A stretch of 19,777 nt of DNA from Hondaea fermentalgiana. Its lineage: Eukaryota > Sar > Bigyra > Thraustochytrida > Thraustochytriidae. The stretch is from the NCBI GenBank assembly GCA_014084085.1, contig NPFB01000124.1, forward strand, positions 53,388 through 73,164, in the 5' to 3' direction. Within the stretch, counting starts at the first letter, position 1. Every line of letters begins with the position of its first letter. The notes under the pieces are model-generated. The model made no database searches and was not told the origin of the DNA. It saw only the letters and a program-made list of their open reading frames with translations. The position numbers and the translations under genes were made by a program. Below, in pieces: positions 1 to 8,794 of the stretch.

Positions 1-182
1 CCCCCCTCGGCCCCCGCAGCCGCCTTCGGCTCCGTCTCCCCTCTGGCGCCTCTGCCTGTTTGTCCCTGTGTCTCCGGCTGTTTGTCCCAGTGTCTCCGCC
101 GTTTGTCTCTGTCGCGCCGGGCGTCTGTCCCTGTTGCCGCGCCGCCCTGTCTGTCTGCGGCCTCTCCCTCTGTCTGCCTCCG

Positions 183-234
183 TCTGTCTGTCTGTCTCGA
201 AATCCCTCTCTCCCTCCCTCCCTCCCTCCCCCCC
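183..234. repeat. (TCTG)n followed by (CCCT)n microsatellite
   Basis: A TCTG tetranucleotide run (about 183-198) is followed within ten bases by a CCCT run (about 205-234). Both are pyrimidine-rich on the plus strand. Similar tetranucleotide runs recur in the other intergenic regions of the window. Confidence 0.85.
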
Positions 235-440
235 TCGCGGCAGACCCGCGGCCCGACGCAGCTGGCCGGACGCGAGCAGCAGAGCAGAGCCGCAGCAGCG
301 CGAGCGGGCGGGCGGGCGAGCGGGCGGGCGCGGGCGCGGCAGGGCCTCGTGCCGTGAAGTGAGCGCGCGAGCGCGTGCGGAGGGGAGGGAGGCGGCGCCG
401 AGCAGGCGGCGTGCAGACCCAGGCTCCCCGGATTTCAAAC

Positions 441-490
441 ATCCATCGATCCGTCGATCCCATCCATCCATCCATCTTTCCATCCATCCG
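441..490. repeat. (ATCC)n imperfect microsatellite
   Basis: ATCC/ATCG tetranucleotides repeat imperfectly through this stretch. The same CATC-type run recurs at about 16769-16806. Confidence 0.85.
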
Positions 491-785
491 TCGAGCGCTG
501 CCGCCGTCTCCGCGCGCGGGAGAGGACTCCGCGCGAGGCAACAGGCGGAGCCCGGCGGCGCGGCGGCGCGGCGAGCGGGGCGCGCGAAGGCGAGGCGAGG
601 GCGGAGCGCGAGGCGGGGAACGAGTAGCAGGCGCCGCGAGCGAGCAGAGCAGCCCGGCGAAGATTGGATCGCGGGCGCGCGTCGCACGCTGCGCACGCCG
701 CCCTCCCGCGCTGCGCTCGCTGCCCGCGCTGCCGTGCCTGCGCAGCCTGCGCGGCGTCGAGCCTGCGCTGTCTGCGTGGCGTCGG

Positions 786-829
786 GCGAGGCGAGGCGAG
801 GCGAGGGAGCGAGCGAGCGAGCGAGCGAG
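786..829. repeat. (GCGAG)n passing into (GAGC)n
   Basis: A pentanucleotide GCGAG run changes after about 20 bases into a tetranucleotide GAGC run. The change of period inside one tract suggests a slippage-prone purine/GC tract. Confidence 0.85.
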
Positions 830-888
830 GACCTGGGATTTGAAAATCGCAGGCCGGGTTTGAAAACCGGGGTGGCCATCGCGCCGGT

Positions 889-926
889 GCATCTCATCTC
901 ACCTCATCTCATCTCATCTCATCTCG
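889..926. repeat. (CTCAT)n pentanucleotide repeat
   Basis: CTCAT units repeat about seven times with one ACCTC interruption, in the upstream region of the MYB gene. Confidence 0.85.
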
Positions 927-970
927 TCGTGCTCGTTTGGATAAGCACAACCACGACTCCGTCGCGGACG

Positions 971-1036
971 GCGGCGGCGGCGGCGGCGAGGGAGCGCTCG
1001 AGGAGGGGAGGAAGAGCTCGAGGAGGAGGAGGAGGA
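971..1036. repeat. (GCG)n and (AGG)n trinucleotide runs
   Basis: A pure GCG run (971-988) and an AGG run (about 1021-1036) flank a short GA-rich segment. Both would give Ala/Gly/Arg/Glu runs if translated, but no start codon or gene-like frame supports translation. Confidence 0.8.
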
Positions 1037-1142
1037 GCTGCGCGTAGAGTAGCTTTGCACGCGTAGAGCGCGCAAAGGGACGCGAAGGGAAGAAAAAAAA
1101 GGGAAGGAAGAAGGCGTGCTCGTATACAGAAGGTCAGCCAGT

Positions 1143-1222
1143 CAGACAGACAGACAGACAGACAGACAGACACGCGCACTTAACAGGAGAAGCGCGGCAC
1201 TTGCTGCTGCTGCTGCTGCTGC
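1143..1222. repeat. (CAGA)n and (TGC)n microsatellites
   Basis: A seven-unit CAGA run (about 1143-1171) is followed by a seven-unit TGC run (1202-1222). A weaker CAGT/CAGG run follows at about 1315-1342. All probably lie in the leader or promoter of the MYB gene. Confidence 0.85.
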
Positions 1223-1447
1223 TCGCACGGAGCGAAGGCACGCGGCGGAACGGCGAGGTCTGGAGATCCTGTGCGACCGGCCTAGCAAGCAACAAAGCAA
1301 CAAAGCAACCACTTGGTCAGTCAGTCAGGCAGGCGGGCAGGCCGGCGGCGAGGAGCAATAGCGCAAGCCGGGCAACGCCTCGCGAGAGAAAAGGAGAGAG
1401 AAAGAAGGAGCCTCGGCCAGAATCATCAGCATCGCGCGCGAGCAATC

Positions 1448-3253
1448 ATGATGGACTGGCTGGACCCCTCGGAAAATGAACACGTGCAGCAAGATGTGCA
1501 GCAGAATGCCCAGCCGCATACGCACGTGGCGCAGATGCACACACAGCACGCGTACGCGCAACCGCATCACATGGAGCAGCCGCAGGACGATCACGTCCTC
1601 GATTGGGATTTTTTGGGGCCCTCCTCAAAATCGGCACACGCCAACCTCCCGTCTTCTGCGCCTGCGGCATACAGCAGCATGGGCGGCAACTATCACAACA
1701 GCGCTCCGACGGCGCGAATGATTGGGGACCGAGGGGTGCCCAACCAGCCTAGTCTTTCGCTGACGCTCGATGCTCGCACAGACCATGCAGGCTATTGTAA
1801 CGCCGGTGCAGGCAGCGAGTCGGAGGACGAGCCCTGGTGGACTTCGTCCTCTGTCGGCACGGCCACCACACCGAGCCCACAAACGAACTACGAGCCCAAT
1901 ATGCGCGTACCACATGCCCTACACGGACGGGCTACCAGCATTCCCGATGTTGCCGACATGAATACCTCGTCCAGCTTCTCTGGCCCCCGAAACCACTCTG
2001 CGCCGCCAACCGGCACAGACTCGAAGCGTCGCAAGCTGTCGCTCGAGGCACCACCCGCAGGCCTTTCCCAATTGCCTGCACAAAGGCACAAACCTGTAGC
2101 CGTGACAACAACAACTATGACGACAACGCCACGAAGCACTACAAGCGCCCCTGCGAGTGCCGCCACCTCTCTCAAGCAACCCCCTCCCGTGGTAACTCCG
2201 TCGGCTTCGTCTGAGCCACCCCGCAACCGCGGCCGCTGGACCGACGAAGAGCATCGCCTCTTTTTGCGAGGGCTCAACGTCCACGGCCGCGATTGGAAGG
2301 CCATCGCTAACTGTGTCAAGTCTCGCTCCCACGTGCAAATCCGCACACACGCACAAAAGTATTTTATCAAGGAGCAAAAGAGCGGTGCCACCAACATTAA
2401 CTCCTCGGATCAGGCCGATACCACGAGCCTCTTGAAGCGCAATCCCATGCTTGCGGGCGCTGCCAAGTCAGCGGCCCCCGCCTCTGTCAAGCAAGAGGAA
2501 AAGCAGCAGTCCAAGGCCCCCGCCACCAAGCAAGATCCGCAGCCCAAAAAGCAAGTCGTCGCCGCCCCGCGCGTCCAAAAGAACGTGCAGCGTCCTGCGC
2601 CAAAGCCCTCCGCCAAGCAGCTGGGCCACGAGGGAGGAAACATGCCCCGCCACTTTGAGCTCCCCAAAGTGCCTCGGCCCGCTTCCGCCCTCGTGGAATC
2701 TGAGGACCTTCACAACGGCCATCACAAGGGCGGCGGTCGTCTTGTTGCCCTCATGCGCGCTCATGATGACCAGCGCGCCGGCCGAGGCCCACCTGGCGGA
2801 AACCTCGTCCAAGATGTGGCTCGCAGCTTGCGCCCAGCCTCCATGATTGGTAACGTGCACGCTTCATCGTCCCAAAACCCTGCGGGTCCCGAGATTTCCT
2901 TTGACGATGAGCGCGATCATGCCATGCTCGACAACGGCATATTCCTGGATGATCCCATGGAAGGCTCCTTCGAGGTTGACGATCTCTCGAATCTTGCCTC
3001 GAGTGGCGCCAACCTTGTGTCTTACGCGGCAGAGGCGGACCCAGCCGATCTTGGCGAAGACTTATTTCTGGCCGATACCACATCTGGCGGCGCGGTCCAC
3101 ATCTCGAACAATTCACACAACAACTGCAACACCAATATCAACAATAGCGCGGGACCCCTCTCTTCTTCACATGGTCATTATGTTTCCGTATCAAATCCCT
3201 CGAGCCACGCTCATCAAGGCTCGCATTCTGTGGATGACTCCTTGCTCCTGTAA
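1448..3253 (+). CDS. Single-repeat MYB (SHAQKYF-type) transcription factor
   Basis: This 601-residue protein is a probable nuclear DNA-binding transcription factor. One MYB/SANT repeat spans about residues 259-309: tryptophans at 264 (in GRWTDEEH) and in GRDWKAI, then a recognition helix ending in THAQKYF at about 300-306. This is the signature of the CCA1/REVEILLE-like 1R-MYB class known from plants, oomycetes and other protists, which usually binds short AT- or GATA-containing elements. A basic KRRK at residues 193-196 is a likely nuclear localisation signal. The N-terminus is rich in Gln, His and Pro. The segment after the MYB repeat is Lys/Pro/Gln-rich, and the C-terminal third is acidic with Asn/Ser/His runs, resembling an activation region. 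I chose ATG 1448, immediately followed by a second ATG, because the frame upstream to 1313 contains only a TTG. No intron is needed. The target genes are unknown. Confidence 0.93.
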   Translation: MMDWLDPSENEHVQQDVQQNAQPHTHVAQMHTQHAYAQPHHMEQPQDDHVLDWDFLGPSSKSAHANLPSSAPAAYSSMGGNYHNSAPTARMIGDRGVPNQPSLSLTLDARTDHAGYCNAGAGSESEDEPWWTSSSVGTATTPSPQTNYEPNMRVPHALHGRATSIPDVADMNTSSSFSGPRNHSAPPTGTDSKRRKLSLEAPPAGLSQLPAQRHKPVAVTTTTMTTTPRSTTSAPASAATSLKQPPPVVTPSASSEPPRNRGRWTDEEHRLFLRGLNVHGRDWKAIANCVKSRSHVQIRTHAQKYFIKEQKSGATNINSSDQADTTSLLKRNPMLAGAAKSAAPASVKQEEKQQSKAPATKQDPQPKKQVVAAPRVQKNVQRPAPKPSAKQLGHEGGNMPRHFELPKVPRPASALVESEDLHNGHHKGGGRLVALMRAHDDQRAGRGPPGGNLVQDVARSLRPASMIGNVHASSSQNPAGPEISFDDERDHAMLDNGIFLDDPMEGSFEVDDLSNLASSGANLVSYAAEADPADLGEDLFLADTTSGGAVHISNNSHNNCNTNINNSAGPLSSSHGHYVSVSNPSSHAHQGSHSVDDSLLL

Positions 3254-3888
3254 TTTTTTGACAGACTTTTATGATTTTGATGGAATGTTTTTCTCACGGG
3301 AAAAGAATGGCTGTTTGCGTGTACGATAAAAGGAATCAGTGCTTGCTGTGTGTAGGCCATCGTTTCCATTCTCGTCTTGGCGTGACCCACGCACAATTTG
3401 TCCTGGGAGAAATGCTTTTCGGTACATGAAGAATGTATGGCGCGAGGTCTTCATCGTAGGGTGTTCCCCAGCTCGCGTGCCTTTGGACCAAAAAGAAAGA
3501 ACATAATACGCGGACAATAAAATTTTTGCAAAGCAAAGATTACTTTACAGCGCATATGCGACGTGCTTGGGCCCCGCCCAACACCCTTCTATGCCAAGAG
3601 CAGCCGTGCAAAGAGACTCCAACGGAGCAAGGGGTCTCCAAGCCCATTGGATAAAAAAATTGCGGTACTCCATTTTGGACCAGATGCTACGAGCGCCGTA
3701 AGTGCTTCAGAGATCGCATTTCCCGAATCAAGTATCAAGCGGCAGTGCAAGGGATCCGGCAAAGATAGGCCCTTTACTCTATTTCGCGCAGCCTGTTTTC
3801 ATGATGACTGCTAGGAGAGAAACTTCGAAAAAATCAAAACAAAAAAAACGGGACCGGCCGCACACCATCCCGACATCAGTCAGCAGAC
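3254..3888. other. Spacer: MYB 3' region and unassigned sequence
   Basis: The first ~270 bases are probably MYB 3' untranslated region. The remainder has no convincing gene: the only open frame of note (from 3563) begins with GTG, is 83 codons long and resembles nothing I recognise. At 3705-3720, CTTCAGAGATCGCATT resembles the repeat core found beyond 13.6 kb (CTTCAGAGATTGCGTT). An A-rich stretch at about 3828-3849 comes just before the TPR relic. Confidence 0.6.
3516..3521 (+). terminator. Candidate poly(A) signal of the MYB gene
   Basis: AATAAA lies 263 bases after the MYB stop codon, in a locally AT-rich stretch followed by a T-run. The context GGACAATAAAA is also found at 4297-4307, after the TPR relic. 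It is placed by motif only; no cleavage site is visible. Confidence 0.5.
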
Positions 3889-4305
3889 TTGATTTACAAG
3901 GAAAGTCTTGGCGACCGGCATCCCTATGTGGCGACCACGCGCAACAACGTCGCCTTAGTGTACCACTCACAAGGCCGCTACGAGAAGACCTTGGCGAAAT
4001 ACGAGGAAGTGCTGTCGATTTGCAGGGAGAGTCTTGGCGACCGGCATCCCTCAGTTGCGACCACGCTCAACAACATCACTTAAGTGTATGACTCACAAGG
4101 CCGCTACGAGGATGCCTTGGCATACTACGAGGAAAATTTATCCATCGGCAAGGAAAGTCTTGGCGACCGGCATCTCGATGTGGCGACCACGCTTAAAAAC
4201 ATGCGAAACACGAGAGAGAGATGCAAGCGAGCACGAAGAGATGATCTTCGCGGCAAAAGCTCGCATGCCTTTGAGGCAAAAGAAAAACGTCATACCGGAC
4301 AATAA
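3889..4305 (+). pseudogene. Broken kinesin-light-chain-type TPR repeat fragment
   Basis: Three tandem units exactly 126 bp (42 residues) apart carry the phrase ESLGDRH followed by a VATT segment, with GRYE and YEE in the linking helices. This is the 42-residue tetratricopeptide repeat of the kinesin light chain/TPR_12 type, a protein-binding solenoid that is often greatly expanded in protists and is usually part of a much longer protein. The frame is interrupted by TAA at 4081-4083. In the preceding unit the corresponding codon is TTA (Leu) in NNVALVY, so a single T-to-A change explains the stop. Homology starts abruptly at about 3889 with no ATG, so the upstream part of the gene is missing. 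After the third unit the frame runs through a basic tail to a TAA at 4303-4305. I read this as a decayed fragment of a repeat-family gene. A short expressed remnant starting at ATG 4084 is possible but unlikely. Confidence 0.8.
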
Positions 4306-4306
4306 A
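4301..4306 (+). terminator. Candidate poly(A) signal overlapping the TPR relic stop codon
   Basis: AATAAA overlaps the final TAA of the relic. The 11-base context GGACAATAAAA (4297-4307) equals the one after the MYB gene, suggesting either a favoured 3'-end context or shared descent of the 3' ends. Confidence 0.4.
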
Positions 4307-4378
4307 AGCTGAAAGTTAGGGTGGTCTTCACTGATTGTAATAACGACATTCGCGAGTCCGGTTTTAACTTTTTTTGGA

Positions 4379-4401
4379 GGGGGGGGGGGGGGGGGGGGGG
4401 G
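4379..4401 (+). repeat. Homopolymer run of 23 G
   Basis: Twenty-three consecutive G residues follow a short T-run and GGA. This is the only long mononucleotide run in the window. It could form G-quadruplexes and is prone to slippage and sequencing-length error, so its length should be treated as approximate. Confidence 0.9.
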
Positions 4402-5218
4402 TTAGACCTGATTTTCCTCTGAAGCTACGGGTGCTCGAAACATCGCAATGTTGAGCCCTGTTTCAAGTGTGTAGCTGGAGGAGATAGCCTCTCTCTCATT
4501 TTTCATTTGCAAGAGCAATTTCGAGGCCCCAAAGAGTCATCGTTTTCAGCAGAACCACAATCTTGACGCGGATCCACGACTCACATACGCACATATGAAT
4601 GCTGACCGGCAGCCGAGTTTGTCGTTCTCGTCTTTGTTCGTCGTTGTCGCCGGAGTCAGAGCTGGAGTAAAGCTCTTCACGTTACGATAAGCATGACCCC
4701 AAAAGTCGCTGATCACATGGTTCCTGTTCGAAGTGAGTTCGTGTCGGAAGGAGATGCCGTATCAGCTGCTCGCGAAGCTGCGCAGGTCGTACGCGCCGTC
4801 GCCGCTGACGGTGGCGGTCCTGCTGCTAGTACTGCAAGACATACGAGACATAGGCGCCAAACAACCACCCCCCACCTCCCACGCTCATCGAACAAACGCT
4901 CCGCTCTTCAAGGTCGCACCCAAGGCAAGCTCCATCTCCATTATTGATCCAAGACATGTCAGCCTGAGTGAATGCGGAGATCCCGACTTCCCTTCACAAC
5001 GGCCCATTCTCATTCCTCACGAGTCCACCAACTGCAGCGCTCAAGAGCGAATGGAGGTTTCGAGGCGACATTAATCTTTCCATCACCTTTGCGTGGTGAG
5101 TGACCATCCCATGATCTGTCGTTTGTAGTAAAAAGGTACCTTGTCATCACAAACCAACAAAGCTGATCAGGCGTTATATAAAGTGAATTCGCGCCGCCGA
5201 GCAAATACTGGTCAACAC
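4402..5218. other. Spacer between TPR relic and TOG gene; no recognised gene
   Basis: This is moderate-GC sequence containing the presumed 3' region of the minus-strand TOG gene at its right end. The best open frame starts at ATG 4754 (+) and gives 106 residues with a short hydrophobic stretch (PLTVAVLLLVL), but it matches no family I know and overlaps equally open frames. I saw no canonical TTTATT (minus-strand AATAAA) just downstream of the TOG stop, so its poly(A) signal is unplaced. A TATATAA at about 5175-5181 is not positioned to serve any recognised gene. Confidence 0.55.
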
Positions 5219-8200
5219 TCAGAAAGCTGGCAAGAGAGGCCGTATACTGGCCTTTGCCTTGGGCGGCAGCGACGCCAAGTGGCGTCGCAGAGACTTGGAC
5301 AAATCGGGGCTGGCCTTGAGATAAACGCGAAGGCATGCAAGCGCCAAAGGCTGGGTGGCTCGATCGCCCGCCGCGGCAGCAACAGGCAGTAATAAGGTCG
5401 ACAGCTGCGCAGCAGGGACGCCGGGGCCATATCGTGTCGCAACAGCATGAATAGCACGCACCGCCTCTCCACGCACCTTGACATTGGCGTCTCGGACACT
5501 TTCGCATGCAAGCTGGAACAAACCAGGGTGCATTTCGTTCGTAAGTGCAGCTTGAAGACCTCGCGCGGCGTGCAACCGTGCCTGCCAATCGCGTGCGCGT
5601 AGACCCGAAACCAAGTCTGCGTGCAAGTCGAGAGAAGTTGCCGAAGATGTCCTCGTCGGGGGCTGTCCGTGGCCATGAGGCGGAATCTGATTCGTCTGAA
5701 CTGGCTGCTGACGCGCCCGCGACGTACGCGCTGCATGGGTAGGCTGTTTCCTGGCAAGCGGTGAAGCCCCAATGCGTTCCAAATGGAGCTGCTGTTTTCG
5801 ATCAAGATTCTGTGTCTCGTTGAGCTGCATGAGAATACCCTTGGCCGCAGCACGAGCCTCGACTGAGTTGTCGTGCAAAAGCTTGTCCTTGGCGCAGGAA
5901 ACAACGCGCCCTGCGTCGTAGGCCGATGGCGGCGAGGTTTGCACAATAGAGTGCAGTGCATTCGCAGCATTGGCGCGCGCGCGCGCATTTGGGTGAGCAT
6001 GACAGTGCTGCAAGAGCGACAAGCAAAATTTGTTGGCCGGGAAACTCTGCACACATGCATCGAGGGCACTGCGCGCTTCCTGTGCAAGAAAAGTGCTCGC
6101 ATCAATGGACCGTTTGATGAGTGCTCCCACGATGGCGTCCACAAGCGCAGGGGACTGTTCCCTCCAGAATCCTCTGCCATTGTCGCTAATGAGAAAGTGC
6201 AGGCATAAGAGACTGCTCTTGGAAAGGCTTGAGCGCAGGCTCGATGTGAGCTTGATGACGGCCTGAATCACTGCTGCGTCCGAACGGCAGTTTGGAGGAA
6301 GCACACCTGTGTGTTGATTACTTTTAATGGCGTTCAGGACCCGTACCTGATCTTGCCATTGCGAGTCATCCAGCAAGAGCTTGACGATTCCATCCGATGT
6401 CGCAGGCAGACTTTCGCGCGCTGACAACTTGGGTGGCGGCTCGTACTCATTCAGGCCTTCGTGACTCGTCCCGCTGCTGGCGTTGCTCGAAGCCGCGCGT
6501 TCACTTCTTGAAGACGTCATGTTGTTACTACTGTGCATCACGTCAGCGGTCCTTCTATTGTGGCCCTTGTCTTGGCCCTGTTTCCCATGGCCTTGCAAGG
6601 GCGCACTGCGTTGCCTTGAAATGGTCGCTCTGCGCGAAGGTCCAGCATTGTTTGGATGCGTCGCACTCAAGCTACGCGCAACGCGCTCTTGACTGGATTC
6701 ACTCGGCTCAGAAAGAAGTTCACGATGATGCAATGTGCTCGAAAGATGTTCAACAGTGCCTTCTCGACACGCGAAAGAATCATGGCCTCGACGCATGGGC
6801 GACTGTTCTGGGTGTTGGTGCTCCTCCACCTCGGCGTCAAGGGCGTCATAGGCTCCTCTTGTGCGTATACGTGAGGCATCTCTGTTCATCGATGAAGCCG
6901 TTTCCACATAGTTTGCGCTTGCAGCAGCAATGGCGGCGGTGGTTGCGACCGCGGTTGAGTGAAGAGCGCCGCGAGCGGCGGCAACGGCGAGTTCGTGCCG
7001 TGGTGCTCCCATTGTAGGAGGTGGTCGCCCATTTTCGGAGCTGACAGACCGTGCCGAAGATGCAGAAAGTGGCGAAGAGCGTGCTGACATGCGCGAGCGT
7101 CCAGCGCTTTGCGGTCGCAAATCGTCGCTACTGGCAGCGCTGCCAAGACGTTTACGACCGCTGGTCTTACGCTTTAGCGTGCTGAGCTGTGCGGTCATCT
7201 TCATCATGCTGTTGCCAGCATTGGAAAACACAGATGCGGGCGCGGGCGAGGGTGAGGGCGAGGACGAGCTTGACGACGCCAGTGCTGTGCGACTTGGTAA
7301 TGAGGCAGTTTCCGGGTTGCTGTTGTGGGCGCTCTCGAGCTCGCTGAGGTCGAGGGAAGGTTTGCGCAAGTACGCGGACGCCGGTGAAGCGACTCGCGCT
7401 GATGCCGGGGCGAAAGAGGCAGGTTGAGCGGTGGAGATGCTTGCCGAAGAGCGCTGCGCCGTCGTCTGAGGTGCAGACGCAGGGTGAGAAGGGCCGGGCA
7501 CGACAGTTGTTTTCCTTGTCGTCCGTGGACCTTCTCGAGAACGCTCGCGCTTGGTGATGACGGAAACCATGGGGTGGGAGGAGACAATGTCGAAGCAAGT
7601 GTCGTGGTGGAAGTGCGCTGCAGCTGCGGTCAATGCAGCTTCAGACACTTCAATGTCAAAGCTTTCAATCATGGGCAAAAGTGTGAGGAGAATGTCTCGA
7701 GAGGACTTGGGGTGCGGCTCAATGGCGGCAGCTAGCGCACGAAGGCCGTCCACGGATGTGTCAAGAGGACCCTCCTTGACGAGATGCCACAGCGTCCAGG
7801 AAAGGCTAGGTCCCACAAGGTCTTGCCCTAGACCTTCGGCGACATCGTCTCCCTTTCGCTCCAGATCCACAAGGGACGTGTTGCCGATGTTGATGGTGCG
7901 CTCCATGAGATTTTCGTGGTACGCAAGCAAGGCGCGTGTGAAGCGTCGATGGAAGCTGCGCGGGCCAAGGAGCGAGCGAAGGTGCAGGAGGGCTTGCTCG
8001 GCTCCGACGGTCGTTTCTGGCTGGGCGCACAGCCTCACAAGGTGGGGGAGGACGCGAATCCAGCCAATGTTGTCCCTGTCTTCATCGGGTAGCGAGGAGC
8101 ACGCTTGCATGACGCGGCCAATGGCCAGGGCACATTCCTTTTGGACCTCGAGAGACGGATTGTTAAGCCCCGCTTCGCTACAAAGCGCGCGAACAAGCAT

Positions 8201-8413
8201 GCGCCCGAGACCAACGAGTTTGATGAGTCTACCAAGGGCGTCGAGTCCTGCGGCGCGAAGTCCGGGACGATCGCTGCAAGCGATGGTCACCAGTCTTGGG
8301 AAGATGAGCGGACCGTAGTCGAAGAGCAGCTTTCGCTCGTTGGCGCTGCCGTCCGCATACTCTGCCAGACGAGCGGCAAAGTCGCCGTCGTCTGCCGGCC
8401 AGTCTGCGGCCAT
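5219..8413 (-). CDS. TOG/CLASP-type HEAT-repeat microtubule-associated protein
   Basis: From the ATG at 8413 this is a 1064-residue protein with a mostly helical HEAT/TOG architecture. A first alpha-solenoid covers about residues 1-290. A long disordered Ser/Arg/Pro-rich and probably basic linker spans about 290-670. A second array lies at about 672-885, with the CLASP_N-like pattern of an initial Trp helix (DDSQWQDQVRVL) and a later LSKSSLLCLHFL helix. A third array at about 930-1064 begins RARDWQARLHAARGL and runs to the C-terminus. TOG arrays bind tubulin and CLASP or crescerin/TOGARAM proteins use them to control microtubule or ciliary growth, so this is the likely role. I saw no SxIP end-binding motif. 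The open frame continues upstream of 8413 past a GTG at 8437 to an in-frame TAG near 8472, so a non-ATG start or upstream exon cannot be excluded. It is divergent from the exchanger gene. Confidence 0.88.
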   Translation of the reverse strand: MAADWPADDGDFAARLAEYADGSANERKLLFDYGPLIFPRLVTIACSDRPGLRAAGLDALGRLIKLVGLGRMLVRALCSEAGLNNPSLEVQKECALAIGRVMQACSSLPDEDRDNIGWIRVLPHLVRLCAQPETTVGAEQALLHLRSLLGPRSFHRRFTRALLAYHENLMERTINIGNTSLVDLERKGDDVAEGLGQDLVGPSLSWTLWHLVKEGPLDTSVDGLRALAAAIEPHPKSSRDILLTLLPMIESFDIEVSEAALTAAAAHFHHDTCFDIVSSHPMVSVITKRERSREGPRTTRKTTVVPGPSHPASAPQTTAQRSSASISTAQPASFAPASARVASPASAYLRKPSLDLSELESAHNSNPETASLPSRTALASSSSSSPSPSPAPASVFSNAGNSMMKMTAQLSTLKRKTSGRKRLGSAASSDDLRPQSAGRSRMSARSSPLSASSARSVSSENGRPPPTMGAPRHELAVAAARGALHSTAVATTAAIAAASANYVETASSMNRDASRIRTRGAYDALDAEVEEHQHPEQSPMRRGHDSFACREGTVEHLSSTLHHRELLSEPSESSQERVARSLSATHPNNAGPSRRATISRQRSAPLQGHGKQGQDKGHNRRTADVMHSSNNMTSSRSERAASSNASSGTSHEGLNEYEPPPKLSARESLPATSDGIVKLLLDDSQWQDQVRVLNAIKSNQHTGVLPPNCRSDAAVIQAVIKLTSSLRSSLSKSSLLCLHFLISDNGRGFWREQSPALVDAIVGALIKRSIDASTFLAQEARSALDACVQSFPANKFCLSLLQHCHAHPNARARANAANALHSIVQTSPPSAYDAGRVVSCAKDKLLHDNSVEARAAAKGILMQLNETQNLDRKQQLHLERIGASPLARKQPTHAARTSRARQQPVQTNQIPPHGHGQPPTRTSSATSLDLHADLVSGLRARDWQARLHAARGLQAALTNEMHPGLFQLACESVRDANVKVRGEAVRAIHAVATRYGPGVPAAQLSTLLLPVAAAAGDRATQPLALACLRVYLKASPDLSKSLRRHLASLPPKAKASIRPLLPAF

Positions 8414-8603
8414 CGCTCGGAGCTCTGGGTCGGTCACTTGCCACGTATCACGAATAGTGCAGCGCAGTGTCTACCGCCGGGCCGTTCGAGCTCGGCCTGC
8501 CCGCCTGCGATCTTCTGGACTCTAAAGCACGCCGGCGCGCCTCGCCATGCGTCGCGGCAGGTCGGTCTCCGGCAAGCTGCCCTCGGTCGGGCGGCCCGTC
8601 GGC

Positions 8604-8663
8604 GAGCTCCTCGTCGTCGAGCTCCTCGTCGTCGAGCTCCTCGACGTCGAGCTCCTCGCGCTC
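8604..8663. repeat. 15-bp tandem repeat, four copies
   Basis: The unit GAGCTCCTCGTCGTC occurs twice exactly (8604-8618, 8619-8633), then as GAGCTCCTCGACGTC and GAGCTCCTCGCGCTC. In one plus frame it reads as a serine run. It contains repeated SacI-type GAGCTC palindromes and lies about 190 bp upstream of the TOG gene start. Confidence 0.9.
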
Positions 8664-8745
8664 CGTGAACGTAAACGTGTGCGCCGGGGCCTCCCTCCCC
8701 GGCTCGCGCCCGCGGCTGCTTCGCGAGCTGGCCCGCGCGCTTGAC

Positions 8746-8794
8746 GCCTGCGTGCCTGCGTGCCTGCCTGCCTGCGTGCCTGCCTGCGTGCCTG
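8746..8794. repeat. (CTGC/GTGC)n tetranucleotide run
   Basis: Interleaved CCTG and CGTG tetranucleotides repeat about twelve times. It is a degenerate tetranucleotide microsatellite in the divergent spacer. Confidence 0.85.

Larger units (their letters stand above)
1..1447. promoter_or_regulatory. GC-rich low-complexity upstream region / probable 5' leader of the MYB gene
   Basis: No recognisable gene lies here. The stretch is dominated by pyrimidine-rich and GC-rich simple sequence (listed as separate repeats), and the open frames across it start at TTG or GTG and translate into Arg/Ala/Ser/Pro-rich low complexity. Because the first ATG of the MYB reading frame is at 1448 and that frame stays open upstream without an ATG, the part nearest 1448 is probably transcribed leader and the rest promoter. 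No TATA box stands out. Exact promoter and transcription start cannot be placed from sequence alone. Confidence 0.5.

Noticed and set aside
68..1066. 332-codon plus-strand open frame
   Set aside because: Starts at GTG, consists of Ser/Pro/Arg/Ala runs from microsatellites, overlaps other open frames and resembles no protein family. Open because GC-rich repeats lack stop codons.
1313..1447. N-terminal extension of the MYB protein
   Set aside because: The extension begins at TTG and is Arg/Gln-rich repeat-derived sequence. The first ATG in frame is at 1448.
4754..5074. 106-codon plus-strand open frame with a hydrophobic stretch
   Set aside because: It has an ATG, but no known family, no supporting context, and competing open frames in the same place. 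Left unannotated as a gene.
5175..5181. TATATAA as a promoter
   Set aside because: It lies just beyond the 3' end of the minus-strand TOG gene and no gene starts in an appropriate place on either strand.
5212..6180. 322-codon minus-strand open frame overlapping the TOG gene
   Set aside because: It is an alternative-frame shadow of the TOG coding sequence, Arg/Ser/Cys-rich and without any recognisable domain.
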